Source: Natronomonas marina
Lineage (GTDB): Archaea; Halobacteriota; Halobacteria; Halobacteriales; Haloarculaceae
Direction of reading: 5' to 3'
Length of the DNA stretch: 64,000 bases
Assembly: GCF_024298905.1 (NCBI RefSeq)
Contig: NZ_CP101154.1
Location: 1,240,001-1,304,000, forward strand
Shown: piece by piece, positions 7,508 through 15,010 of the stretch
How positions within the stretch are numbered: position 1 is the stretch's first letter
How the letters are laid out: each line of letters opens with the position of its first letter
The notes under the pieces: generated by a model
Seen by the model: only the letters and a program-made list of their open reading frames with translations
What the model was told of the DNA's origin: nothing
Database searches by the model: none
Made by a program: the position numbers and the translations under genes

Positions 7508-7848
7508 TAATCGAAATTAGGTATTCCGGCATGTTGTTCTGACGAATCAGATTCTTGAAGTCGGGTGAGGTCGTCATGCAACACGGCATCGACGACTCGC
7601 CTGGCCTTTTCATCTGTTAGTGGTGTGTCGTATAGCGACCGAAAATCCGCCATTCGTTTAGCGGCGGGTAGATACAGTGAATCTGGTGGAGCGACTGAAT
7701 TGGCGGCTCTTCGTCGGTGACGTAGTCATGTATCTTAGGACCATCCGCATGTTTATCTTTCTCGTCCTGCGTTATCGCCCATTCAATATGTTCTTGTTGA
7801 ATATCAGTCAATTCCTCCCCATCTAGTTTGTAATAGCTATTTGGTTCA
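7508..7848 (-). pseudogene. Degraded gene of unknown family, frameshifted and 5'-truncated
   Basis: On the minus strand, one frame (about 7848 to 7700) reads N-S-Y-Y-K-L-D-G-E-E-L-T-D-I-Q-Q-E-H and another (about 7725 to 7508) reads A-P-P-D-S-L-Y-L-P-A-A-K-R-M-A-D-F-R, then TPLTDEKARRVVDAVL, ending at TAA 7508. Both look like ordinary haloarchaeal protein, and the frames swap around 7700. The 5' end runs into the right end of the neighbouring TnpB element at about 7860, suggesting that insertion cut the gene. I do not recognise the family. Confidence 0.45.
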
Positions 7849-7881
7849 GGTGTTGAAACGATTTCTAGTATTCGTGAACTA

Positions 7882-7930
7882 CCCCTGCCTACTCACTCAC
7901 GGCTATGCCGTTCGTTCCTTGAGGCAGGGG
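7882..7930 (-). ncRNA. Right-end hairpin, candidate omega-RNA end of the TnpB element
   Basis: A perfect 9-bp stem (CCCCTGCCT at 7882-7890 pairing with AGGCAGGGG at 7922-7930) encloses a 31-nt loop. The tnpB stop codon (7903) lies inside the loop, so the structure overlaps the coding 3' end, as known for TnpB guide (omega) RNAs. The loop sequence CAAGGAACGA is nearly repeated in the right end of the neighbouring element. Transcription is not shown by sequence; the RNA role is inferred from the family. Confidence 0.5.
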
Positions 7931-9168
7931 CTTCCTGTTTCCACGACGGAACTTGCAGACACTTCATGGATGGCATCCGTGTCCACAGCGGTTCCAGTCT
8001 CCGCAGGCGTTGCTTCGGAGTGAACCACTCCTAGCTTCCGCAAGCCCCGTTCCCAGACGTTCAACGCGGCATTATAGTCACGGTCGGTTTCAAAACCGCA
8101 ACTCGGGCATGAGTGTTCCCGGACCCACAACGGCTTCTCGGTTTTCACACCACACTGATTGCATTCTTTCGTCGTGTCTTCCGGGTCAACTTCCACGACG
8201 TGACACCCACGCTTGTTACCGTGGTGTTTGAGAATAGTGATGAAGGCTCGCCATCCAATTTCGTGGGTGTTCCGACCGTTCTTGTCGTCTTCAAGCAGTG
8301 ACTTCACGTTGAGGTCTTCCACAAACACAGCGTCGAACTCGCTGGTGTAGAACGCCGCAACCTTATGCTTGAAGTCCAGTTTCTTCTGCCGCATCCGCTT
8401 ATGCACTTCAGCCACCGTCTGTCGCTGTTTTTCCCAGTTGTTCGACCGGTGTTCTTTCCGGGAGAGCTTCCGTTGTTCCCGCTCCAAGCGTTCACGGTCA
8501 CTGGATAAGTCGAGACGACTGATTTGGCGTCCATCAGAGTCATGGAAGTTCGTGATGCCGAGGTCCAACCCGACAGTATCCTCGGTGTCAATCTCGTCGG
8601 GGGCCGGTTTCTCAGGTGCGCCTTCTTCAATGTTGAGGCAGGCATACCATGCACCCGTCTGGTCTTTTTTGACCGTGACGTGTTTCACGTCAACGTCGTC
8701 TGGGAGTGGTCGATGGAGCCGTATCGGAACGTCGATGGTGTCGCCGTTGACTTTCTTGAGTGTCAGGAGTCCACGTCCATTGGGGCCACTCTTCTCATCG
8801 AGTTCGAAACCCCGTTGGCGATACGTGAAACTCCGATACTCCTGTGGCGCTTTCCAGTTTAACGACCCAACCGAGTAGCCTTTCTGCTTGAGTTTCCCGA
8901 GGTTTTCGATGTTGGTGGCAATCTGCTCAACAGCCTGTTGAAGGACTGTCGAGTAGATGTTCGTCAGATCAGTCCACCAGTCTTTCAAATCGGGGATCTC
9001 ATCTCTGACCTGTGTGACGCGCTGTTTGACAGTGCCCTCGGTTTCGGGTATCCGGTTGTAGCGGTACAGACTGTGGTTGTAGAGTTGTCGCACGGTGTCA
9101 CGCACCCAGTCCAGTTGCTCCCGCTGCTGACTGTCAGGAAACAACCGATACTTGAGTGCGTAATCCAT
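7903..9168 (-). CDS. tnpB: TnpB RNA-guided nuclease of an IS1341-type element
   Basis: TnpB is an RNA-guided DNA nuclease, ancestor of Cas12, that helps retain IS200/IS605-type elements. The 421-residue protein is full length: helical N-terminal domain, RuvC-I aspartate D202 (GLDLGI), RuvC-II glutamate E284 (FVEDLNV), a zinc knuckle C336/C339/C354/C357 (CNQCG, CPSCG), and RuvC-III D364 (DRDYNAALN). All catalytic residues are present, so it is probably active. The C-terminal codons form one arm of the right-end hairpin. It has no TnpA partner here. Confidence 0.93.
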   Translation of the reverse strand: MDYALKYRLFPDSQQREQLDWVRDTVRQLYNHSLYRYNRIPETEGTVKQRVTQVRDEIPDLKDWWTDLTNIYSTVLQQAVEQIATNIENLGKLKQKGYSVGSLNWKAPQEYRSFTYRQRGFELDEKSGPNGRGLLTLKKVNGDTIDVPIRLHRPLPDDVDVKHVTVKKDQTGAWYACLNIEEGAPEKPAPDEIDTEDTVGLDLGITNFHDSDGRQISRLDLSSDRERLEREQRKLSRKEHRSNNWEKQRQTVAEVHKRMRQKKLDFKHKVAAFYTSEFDAVFVEDLNVKSLLEDDKNGRNTHEIGWRAFITILKHHGNKRGCHVVEVDPEDTTKECNQCGVKTEKPLWVREHSCPSCGFETDRDYNAALNVWERGLRKLGVVHSEATPAETGTAVDTDAIHEVSASSVVETGSPCLKERTA

Positions 9169-9200
9169 GCGCCGTACCTCGATTATCCACCTGTAGAAAC

Positions 9201-9890
9201 TTAAAGATAAGCATCCCTCGCAGGGCGATTCATCCCCACCCTACTCGCTCCCATCCGGTCGCTCCTTGAGGGTGGGGGCTTCTCGCCCAATCTGCTAATG
9301 CCGAGGTCGATACCCGCCGTCTTCTCGCCGGGGGCGTCCTCGACGGGAATTTCCTTCTTGCAGACGAGGTGCAGTTTCCAGCGGTTGCCGTTCCAGACGG
9401 CACGCACCTGTTGGATGTTCTCCACCTGTACGTCGGAGCGGGTTTCGTACTCCGCGAGGATGTAGTCAGACCGATTCTCTTTCAGGTTGAAGCCTTTTGA
9501 GAGCCGGAGTTGGCCGTGCTTGTCGTCGTGTTTGATGCCCTTCTGTTTCCACGTCACGGTCGAGCGTGGATGGTCATCGCCACGTTTCCGGTAGCCCGGT
9601 GGGTTGTTGCCGTCGTCGGAGTTGTACCAGCCCGTGAACGCCTCAGCAAGTTCTTCGAGAACTCGCTGACTTGACTGAGAATGGAGGTCACTGTAGCGTT
9701 CGTGGTCTTTCAACTCCGATTTCAGTTCGGCTTCGTCGGGTATTTCGCCATCGTCATCCCACCGTTGTTGGATATAGTAGCGACCGACGTTCCACAGTTT
9801 CGATGCGGCAAACCCGCACTGGTCGAGGTCGTCACGAACCTGACTGTGGTTCGTGATGCGTGCGACGTAGGTGCGGGTCGTCTCCAGCAT
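9201..9890 (-). pseudogene. TnpB of a second element, catalytic half deleted
   Basis: A 229-codon frame. Residues 1 to about 199 are a normal TnpB N-terminal domain up to RuvC-I (GIDLGIS, D195). The RuvC-II, zinc-knuckle and RuvC-III regions (about 200 residues) are missing. Instead the frame runs straight into the element's right-end sequence (R-L-G-E-K-P-P-P-S-R-S-D) and stops outside it. The junction is near 9288-9297. The nuclease cannot be active. It belongs to a TnpB lineage different from the neighbour, with little similarity in the N-terminal part. The deletion preserves both the N-terminal domain and the right end. Confidence 0.85.
9234..9277 (-). repeat. Right-end hairpin of the deleted TnpB element
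   Basis: A 9-bp perfect stem (CCCCACCCT at 9234-9242 with AGGGTGGGG at 9269-9277) encloses a 26-nt loop containing CAAGGAGCGA on the minus strand. Flank and loop match the right end of the neighbouring element (GAAGCCCC before the stem, CAAGGAnCGA in the loop), while the stem bases differ but stay paired. Such covariation supports a conserved structure, either a TnpA recognition hairpin or the omega-RNA scaffold. Confidence 0.65.
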
Positions 9891-9897
9891 CGTACTG

Positions 9898-9921
9898 TGT
9901 TCATAACTAGTTATGAAACAA
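9898..9921. repeat. Perfect 24-bp palindrome upstream of the deleted tnpB
   Basis: The palindrome is centred on ACTAGT and reads TGTTTCATAACT followed by its exact reverse complement. It begins 8 bp from the tnpB start. It could be the left-end recognition hairpin of the element or an operator covering the tnpB promoter. Confidence 0.7.
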
Positions 9922-10002
9922 AGTCTATTAAAATATGTGTTTGACGTGGAATATCCGGCCTGTCGGAGTCGGTGGAAAGAGTCACTGAGTGACGGCGCGT
10001 AT

Positions 10003-10022
10003 CCACGCCGTGAACGGCGTGG
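10003..10022. repeat. Hairpin CCACGCCG-TGAA-CGGCGTGG
   Basis: A perfect 8-bp stem with a TGAA loop lies between the deleted TnpB element and the first core gene. It may be the outer left end of the element, which in IS200/IS605 relatives is a small hairpin, or a terminator. Sequence composition changes to high GC just after it. Confidence 0.5.
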
Positions 10023-10085
10023 TATTGCGCCTGTTCAGCCTATAACAAGGTGAAGGGGTCCAGTCGGGTGGGACGGTGTAACACA

Positions 10086-10379
10086 ATGAAATTCGTCGCG
10101 ACACTCGAACATTCCGCCGACAATTGCTGGGCACGGGAAGAGCTCAAGGAGACGGCCAGAGCGTGGATCGGGAGTACAGAGAAGCGAGCAGCGGAACACG
10201 ACGCGGAACTGCACGGCTCGTACGTGACGCCTAACGAGCACAGGATGTACTTCGTGCTGGAAGCCGAGCGTTTCGACGACGTCACCAATTTCCTCGGCTC
10301 ACCGTTCCTCGAGGACCACGATGGCCGAATCGCACCCGTGATGACGTTCGGCGAGGTCGAGGAAAGCGTCCTCGAGTAA
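10086..10379 (+). CDS. Conserved hypothetical protein, 97 aa
   Basis: A small soluble alpha/beta protein starting MKFVATLEH. Visible blocks are NCWAREELKETARAW, HGSYVTPNEHRMYFVLEA, and a C-terminal FLEDHDGRIAPVMTF. The alternation of strands and helices resembles a ferredoxin-like dimeric barrel, but I cannot name a family. The ATG at 10086 is preferred to the one at 10050, whose extra 12 residues look random. The next gene follows after 2 nt, so the two form an operon. Confidence 0.6.
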   Translation: MKFVATLEHSADNCWAREELKETARAWIGSTEKRAAEHDAELHGSYVTPNEHRMYFVLEAERFDDVTNFLGSPFLEDHDGRIAPVMTFGEVEESVLE

Positions 10380-10381
10380 GC

Positions 10382-10531
10382 ATGGCGGACAGAAACCACC
10401 TCCACGTCTGCCGGCACTGCGGGAACGTCGTTGCGACATCGTCGACGACGGGCCCGAAGTCGTGTTTCAACTGCGAGGGAGAGGACTTCTCCCGGTACAT
10501 CAGCCTGCCGGAACAGGCGCTCGACGGCTAA
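10382..10531 (+). CDS. Small zinc-ribbon protein, 49 aa
   Basis: The reading frame runs from ATG at 10382 to TAA at 10531. It has CRHCG near residue 10 and CFNCEGED near residue 28, four cysteines that can bind one zinc, and a C-terminal helix (ISLPEQAL). It starts 2 nt after the stop of the preceding hypothetical gene and is surely co-transcribed. Function unknown; it resembles other haloarchaeal micro zinc ribbons in size and layout but not in sequence. Confidence 0.6.
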   Translation: MADRNHLHVCRHCGNVVATSSTTGPKSCFNCEGEDFSRYISLPEQALDG

Positions 10532-10656
10532 CGGCCGCGGCGGTCGACGTCGGCGACCGGGGCGCCGCGGTCCCTCTCTTCGGGGGCACGGCCGCGCTCC
10601 GTGAACGCACGGGTCACTACTGATTTATCACCTCTGCCGACGTTTCGGTGGTAGAT

Positions 10657-11013
10657 ATGTCCTCAGAAGCCGTTTCGACAGACGTACAGCGGTCGCTCGT
10701 CGCCACCGTCACGACCGAGACCGTCGCCGGGCACGAGATAGTGGAGGTGCTCGGTATCGCCCGCGGCAACACCGTCCGGGCGCGGAACGTCGGCCGAGAC
10801 ATCACCCAGGGAATACGGAACCTCGCCGGCGGGGAACTGAAGGCCTACTCGACGTTGCTCTCCGATGCCCGCGATCAGGCCATCGAGCGGATGGAAGCGG
10901 ACGCCGTCGAGATGGGAGCCGATGCCGTCGTGAACGTCCGAATGGAAACGTCCGAGGTGACCCAGGGCGCTTCGGAAGTTATCGCCTACGGTACGGCCGT
11001 CAGACTCGACTAA
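10657..11013 (+). CDS. UPF0145 (YbjQ-like) family protein
   Basis: A 118-residue protein of the YbjQ/UPF0145 family, a compact alpha/beta fold that forms ring-like oligomers; function is not established, although some members are annotated as heavy-metal-binding. Diagnostic stretches are HEIVEVLGIARGNTVRARN, the DITQGIRNLAGGELKAYS helix, and MGADAVVNVRMETSEV. The ATG at 10657 is preceded by a TATA-like TTTAT about 30 nt upstream, supporting a leaderless start over the in-frame GTG at 10648. It stands alone. Confidence 0.9.
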   Translation: MSSEAVSTDVQRSLVATVTTETVAGHEIVEVLGIARGNTVRARNVGRDITQGIRNLAGGELKAYSTLLSDARDQAIERMEADAVEMGADAVVNVRMETSEVTQGASEVIAYGTAVRLD

Positions 11014-11632
11014 TTCTCTCACTCCGTTCGTTCGGAAGAGTGCTCCGTCGGGGATCCGAACCCGATGCCGGACCTCGCGTCCGGCGTCACCCCACGATTG
11101 ATTGGTTCCGTATTGGCGGAGGGCGTCGGCGGTCATCAGCCCGACGTCGAAGGGGTCGCTCTCGTACCACTCGTGGAGCCGGGTGGTGATATCGTCCCCG
11201 TCGAAGGCGTCCCAGTCCTCCGGGTACACGCGGGACGGTACACTGTCCCGGCGCGTAGAAGGTTCAACCATTCCTTCCACCGGCTCTTCTCTCCGGGGGG
11301 CGGCAAACGTGGCGCGACGCGGCTCCGAAGAGCGCGAAATACCGGTAAATACCGCTGCTGGCCTTCCATGCGTTCATTTACCAAAGGACACCTTCCTCAC
11401 AGGTTTTTTATTCGGGGATTACTTCCGGGCAACCAGATTATGGTTCGCCACGTCGACGAGAGCGTCGATGCGTTTCGAATCGTGATGTCTTCGTCGGGAG
11501 GATTTACCTGAATGCCGGCGAGACGGTCCCCCACGGCGGCCGGATGCCGTTCCCTCCAGGCGGACGGTGCGGCGCGACCCGGCGAGCACCTCGCAACCAC
11601 GGCGACGGACACTCTCCTGATACGCTAAACCG
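11014..11632. other. 619-nt stretch without a confident gene
   Basis: On the minus strand, an open frame from ATG 11271 downward reads like haloarchaeal protein for about 80 codons (RVYPEDWDAFDGDDITTRLHEW, then MTADALRQYG) before running antisense into the UPF0145 gene. It may be a gene remnant of unknown family, but no clean stop supports a complete gene. AT-rich patches at about 11337-11353 and 11400-11415 could be promoters. The stretch just before the TauE/SafE gene shows nothing else I can name. Confidence 0.35.
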
Positions 11633-12718
11633 ATGAGTACGAGTACGAGTCAACGGCTCCAGAAGTCGTTTCTGAAGTATCAGCACCTCTTCGTCTTCAC
11701 GGCGCCGGTGCTGTTCGTACTGCTCGTCTTTTTCGCCGCCCCGATCTCGGGCGACGGCGGTTCGGGATACTGGCTGGAGTACTGGTGGCTGTTCCCCTTC
11801 TTCCTGCTGGGGGCGACCATCGTCAACACCGTCGGCATCAGCGGGTCGGCGCTGTTCGTCCCGTTCTTGATCTTCATCTTCCCGGTCTTCGCGTATCCCC
11901 TCGAACCGGAGACGCTGGTGAAGGTGGGGCTGATCAGCGAGTCCTTCGGACTGTCCAGTTCCGCCATCGCGTTCGTCAAGCACGGCCTCGTCGACCGGCG
12001 ACTGGCGCTGACGCTCGTCGCCGGCAGCGTCCCGTTCGTCGTGGCCGGCGCCATCCTGTCGTTCTTCATCCCGGAGCCGCTGTTCCACGCCGCACTCGGC
12101 GTTGCGCTCCTGACGGCGGCGTACCTCATGTTCAAAGCGGACCTCGACCACGAGGAGGCCGCCGAAAGCGACGCGACGGCGGCGGCCGACGGCGGTACGT
12201 CCGAGGAGTTGCCCGACGACGACGGCAAACTCGGGCCGGCCGGCGTCGGCAGGGACGGCGACGGACAGGTCACTCGCGTCGACCGCGTCGGCGAGACCTA
12301 CCGGTACTCGCTGACGGGCTATCTCGAACGGTTCGCCAACTACAGCATCGGCGGGACGTTTCAGGGGCTGGCTGGCTTCGGCATCGGCGAACTCGGGATC
12401 ATCTCCCAGCTCCGGACGGAGGTCCCGACCCGGATCGCTATCGGGACGAACCACATCGTCGTCGCGGCCACGGCCATCCTGGCCTCGCTCGTCCACATAT
12501 TCGGCGGGGCCATCGTTCCCGGCGGCCACGCGCTGAGCATCGCCAAGACGCCGTGGAACATGGTCGTCTTCACCGTGCCGGCGACCGTCACCGGCGGCCA
12601 GATAGCCCCCTACGTCTCGAACGCCCTGGACACCGACGTGATCAAGAAGGGCGTGGGCGTCCTCTTTTCGGTCATCTCGATCGCGCTGTTCCTGATGGCG
12701 ACCGGGATCGGGATGTGA
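11633..12718 (+). CDS. TauE/SafE family sulfite/anion exporter
   Basis: A membrane protein of 361 residues with about eight hydrophobic segments, in the TauE/SafE (DUF81) family of putative sulfonate or sulfite exporters. The repeats show the family's paired halves: GATIVNTVGISGSALFVPF (residues 58 to 77) and GTFQGLAGFGIGELGII (about 242 to 258), both with the glycine-rich re-entrant pattern. Between them is a long acidic cytoplasmic loop (residues 175 to 225) typical of haloarchaeal versions. Substrate cannot be told from sequence. No neighbouring sulfur gene helps. Confidence 0.88.
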   Translation: MSTSTSQRLQKSFLKYQHLFVFTAPVLFVLLVFFAAPISGDGGSGYWLEYWWLFPFFLLGATIVNTVGISGSALFVPFLIFIFPVFAYPLEPETLVKVGLISESFGLSSSAIAFVKHGLVDRRLALTLVAGSVPFVVAGAILSFFIPEPLFHAALGVALLTAAYLMFKADLDHEEAAESDATAAADGGTSEELPDDDGKLGPAGVGRDGDGQVTRVDRVGETYRYSLTGYLERFANYSIGGTFQGLAGFGIGELGIISQLRTEVPTRIAIGTNHIVVAATAILASLVHIFGGAIVPGGHALSIAKTPWNMVVFTVPATVTGGQIAPYVSNALDTDVIKKGVGVLFSVISIALFLMATGIGM

Positions 12719-12742
12719 CCCCGGTCGCCCGGCGCCGGACGC

Positions 12743-13717
12743 CTACCTCCGGGCCGGGGCCAGCGTCTCGACGGTCCGGTCGGTGACGGCGTCGCTGGCG
12801 CCTCCGGGGACGGCGACGATCGGCCGGTCGACGACATCGAGCGCCGCGATGTCGTCGAACTGCTCGCGGGCCCGGTCGGGCGTGCCCGCCACCGCCAGTC
12901 CCTCGACCATCTCGTCGGTGACTGCCTCCCGCGCGCCGGCGCGGTCGCCTGCCTGCCAGGCCGCCGCGATCTCGTCCGTTCCCTCGTAGTGGGCGGCCAC
13001 CGCGGCCCGGTAACCCGCCCCGCTACCGACGTAGTACGCGATGTGTCCCCGGACGGTCTCGACGGCCTCCTCTGGGTCCTCGCTGACAGCCGACGGGACG
13101 TACGGGGCGACCGTGATGTCGGCGGGGTCGCGGTCGGCCTCGCGGGCGGCCTCGGCGACCGTCTCGAAGGCCGCCCCCAGGTCGTGGAACGGGATGTTGT
13201 GCGGGAGCCAGCCGTCGACGGTCCGGCCGACGGCACGGCGCATCGCCGGCCCGAGAGCGGCCCCGTAGACCGGCACGTCGGTTTCCAGGGAGGGGAAGTC
13301 CGCGACCGAGAACACCTGGCCGTCGTATTCGATACGTCCCTCGCCGGTGAGGAACCGCCGGGTGAGTTCGGCGGTCTCGTGGAAGCGACGCGGCGGGTTC
13401 TCGAAGGCCATGCCGTGGAGGTCCTCGACGACCTTGCCGGTGCTCGTCCCCAAACCGAGACGGAAGCGGCCGCCGGAAATCCTCTGGATGGTGGCTGCGG
13501 CCTGGGCCAGCGTCGCGGGCGTTCGCCCGTACGTGTTGACGATGGCGGTTCCCAGATCGATCCCCTCGGTCGCCTCCGCGGCGGCCGTCAGCGCAACGAG
13601 CGAGTCACGGCCCCACAGTTCACCGGTCCACAGACAGTCGTACCCCAGTGCTTCGGCCCGGACCGCTAGGTCCGAGACGCTACCGTCCGCGCTCAACGTG
13701 ATGAGGTCTGTTGGCAT
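12743..13717 (-). CDS. F420-dependent LLM-class oxidoreductase
   Basis: A 324-residue TIM-barrel protein of the luciferase-like (LLM) superfamily, of the haloarchaeal F420-type branch. Visible marks are GYDCLWTGELWGRDS near residue 30, the cofactor-loop region TYGRTPATLAQAA, the glycine segment GGRFRLGLGTS, and VPVYGAALGPAMRR. Such enzymes use reduced F420 to reduce or oxidise carbonyls and similar substrates; the actual substrate is unknown. The start is placed at the ATG at 13717, giving MPTDLITL; an ATG 15 nt upstream is possible. The gene converges on the TauE/SafE gene. Confidence 0.85.
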   Translation of the reverse strand: MPTDLITLSADGSVSDLAVRAEALGYDCLWTGELWGRDSLVALTAAAEATEGIDLGTAIVNTYGRTPATLAQAAATIQRISGGRFRLGLGTSTGKVVEDLHGMAFENPPRRFHETAELTRRFLTGEGRIEYDGQVFSVADFPSLETDVPVYGAALGPAMRRAVGRTVDGWLPHNIPFHDLGAAFETVAEAAREADRDPADITVAPYVPSAVSEDPEEAVETVRGHIAYYVGSGAGYRAAVAAHYEGTDEIAAAWQAGDRAGAREAVTDEMVEGLAVAGTPDRAREQFDDIAALDVVDRPIVAVPGGASDAVTDRTVETLAPARR

Positions 13718-13803
13718 ACCTTCCACAGACATCGAACGAAGTAAAAGCTATGCAGTGGGCGACGGGTCCTGTTCAGAGAAGCGACGGCTGGCCGACGTGG
13801 GGT

Positions 13804-13840
13804 GCCCTGGTGGACTGAACGGGCGAGGGCTTTCGAGCCG
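13804..13840 (+). repeat. Solo arm of a MITE-like repeat
   Basis: This segment (CCCTGGTGGACTGAA, then GGGCGAGGGCTTTCGAG) matches the right arm of the complete 184-bp inverted-repeat element at 60226-60409 with few differences. The left arm is not present here, so it is probably a decayed or partial copy. It lies between the F420 oxidoreductase start and the phosphoesterase gene. Confidence 0.6.
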
Positions 13841-13926
13841 TTCTCTACCCCGTCTCCGACGCCTCTCTGAACACCGCCCCGGCGGTCGCCCGAGGCTTCT
13901 TTTCCGGTGGCGACGAAGACCCCCAC

Positions 13927-14439
13927 ATGAAGCTCGGCGTCATCTCCGACACCCACGACAACGTCCCGGCAGTGCAGGCGGCAATGGATCGCTTTGCGTC
14001 CGCGAACGTCGAGGCCGTCGTCCACTGCGGCGACTTCATCTCGCCGCCGGTCGTCCCGCACCTGGACCTGGATGGCGTGCCGGTCCACGCCGTCCGCGGC
14101 AACAACGACGGCGAACGGGAGGGGCTGATCGACGCCTTCGGATCGCTTGACGGCGGTCGGCTCCACGGCCGGTTCGCGGAACTGGAGTTCGGCGGCCTTG
14201 AGTTCGCTGTCCTGCACGGCGAACAGCGGCCGGTCATCGAGGCGCTTGCAGCCTCGGGGGAGTACGACTACGTCCTCCACGGGCACTGGCACGTCCGGGA
14301 GCGCCGTGAGGTCGGCGAGACGACGGTCGTCAACCCCGGGGCGCACTTCCCGACCGTCGGCGACGACGACCGGACGGTCGCCGTCGTCGACACGGACGCC
14401 GACGACGTCGAGTTCCTCGGCGTCGAGGACTCCGTATGA
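13927..14439 (+). CDS. Metallophosphoesterase, YfcE/MJ0936 family
   Basis: A 170-residue phosphodiesterase of the calcineurin-like superfamily. The metal and active-site motifs appear in order: ISDTHDN (residues 6 to 12), VHCGDF (about 33), RGNNDGE (about 58), LHG (about 97), HGHWHV (about 118) and NPGAHF (about 136). The family cleaves phosphodiesters with two divalent metals; the natural substrate is unknown. The 3' end overlaps the next gene by 4 nt (ATGA), showing a tight operon with an acetyltransferase. Confidence 0.92.
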   Translation: MKLGVISDTHDNVPAVQAAMDRFASANVEAVVHCGDFISPPVVPHLDLDGVPVHAVRGNNDGEREGLIDAFGSLDGGRLHGRFAELEFGGLEFAVLHGEQRPVIEALAASGEYDYVLHGHWHVRERREVGETTVVNPGAHFPTVGDDDRTVAVVDTDADDVEFLGVEDSV

Positions 14440-14930
14440 GCGTGACCGTTCGGCCGGCCAGCGAGGAGGACATCGAGACCGTCGAGGCTGTCGCGCGGGA
14501 CGCGTGGTACGCCGCCTACGGCGGCTTCCTCGCCCCCGAAACCGTCGAGGCGGGGCTGGCGGAGAACTACGACGCGGAGCTACTGGCGGCGGCCGTCGAC
14601 CACGACGACGTCGAGTTCCTCGTCGCGGTCGCGGACGGCGAGGTGGTGGGCTTTGCCAGCGCCGAGCGGACGTGGGCCGACGAGGTGGAGTTACACACCC
14701 TCTACGTCCACCCCGACCGCTGGGGCGAGGGCGTGGGGTCGGCGCTGCTGGACGAGATAGCGGAGTGGGCGCGCGAGGTGGGCGTCGACCGAATCGCCTG
14801 CGGCGTCCTCGCCGACAACGCCGTCGGCGTGGGGTTCTTCGAGGCGCGGGGGTTCACCCGGGGGCTCGAGGCCCGCGGCGAGGTCGGCGGCGAACTCCAC
14901 CCCGAGTACGAGTTCGAACTGGAGTTGTAG
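14436..14930 (+). CDS. GNAT family N-acetyltransferase
   Basis: A 164-residue GNAT acetyltransferase that uses acetyl-CoA. The N-terminal VTVRPASEEDIETVEAVA, the strand ELHTLYVHPDRWGEGVGSALLD with the acyl-CoA binding R/Q-x-x-G-x-G/A pattern (residues 86 to 107), and the closing NAVGVGFFEARGF helix are standard. Substrate unknown. It is translated from a 4-nt overlap with the phosphoesterase upstream. About 80 nt downstream starts the independently promoted KH-domain gene. Confidence 0.9.
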   Translation: MSVTVRPASEEDIETVEAVARDAWYAAYGGFLAPETVEAGLAENYDAELLAAAVDHDDVEFLVAVADGEVVGFASAERTWADEVELHTLYVHPDRWGEGVGSALLDEIAEWAREVGVDRIACGVLADNAVGVGFFEARGFTRGLEARGEVGGELHPEYEFELEL

Positions 14931-14982
14931 CGGCGCGTCGGGTCCCGGTCCGTGGGTATCGAACACACGCCCCGGCGAACCC

Positions 14983-14988
14983 TTAAAA
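14983..14988 (+). promoter_or_regulatory. TATA box of the KH-domain gene
   Basis: TTAAAA inside the palindrome CCCTTTTAAGGG-like context (CCTTAAAAGG) lies 23 to 28 nt before the ATG at 15011. This spacing fits a leaderless archaeal transcript. Confidence 0.65.
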
Positions 14989-15010
14989 GGGCGCCCACCC
15001 AAGCGAGGGT

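Larger units (their letters stand above)
7861..9200 (-). mobile_element. IS1341-type (TnpB-only) element
   Basis: The element consists of an intact tnpB gene and a right-end hairpin that overlaps its 3' end. No tnpA is present, as in IS1341-type members of the IS200/IS605 group, which depend on a TnpA elsewhere for movement. The limits are approximate: the right end is placed just outside the hairpin at 7882-7930, and the left end near the sequence upstream of the tnpB start at 9168. It abuts a second, defective TnpB element. Confidence 0.7.
9225..10025 (-). mobile_element. Internally deleted TnpB element
   Basis: A defective IS1341-type element made of the N-terminal half of tnpB, a right-end hairpin (9234-9277), a perfect palindrome just upstream of the gene (9898-9921) and a hairpin further out (10003-10022). 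The limits are approximate because no target-site duplication is expected for this class. It could still be mobilised in trans if the ends are intact. It sits head-to-tail with the intact TnpB element. Confidence 0.55.

Noticed and set aside
11050-11100. Minus-strand GGTTCGGATCC resembling a tRNA T-arm
   Set aside because: The T-loop would have G instead of the invariant A58 and no acceptor, D or anticodon stems can be folded around it.
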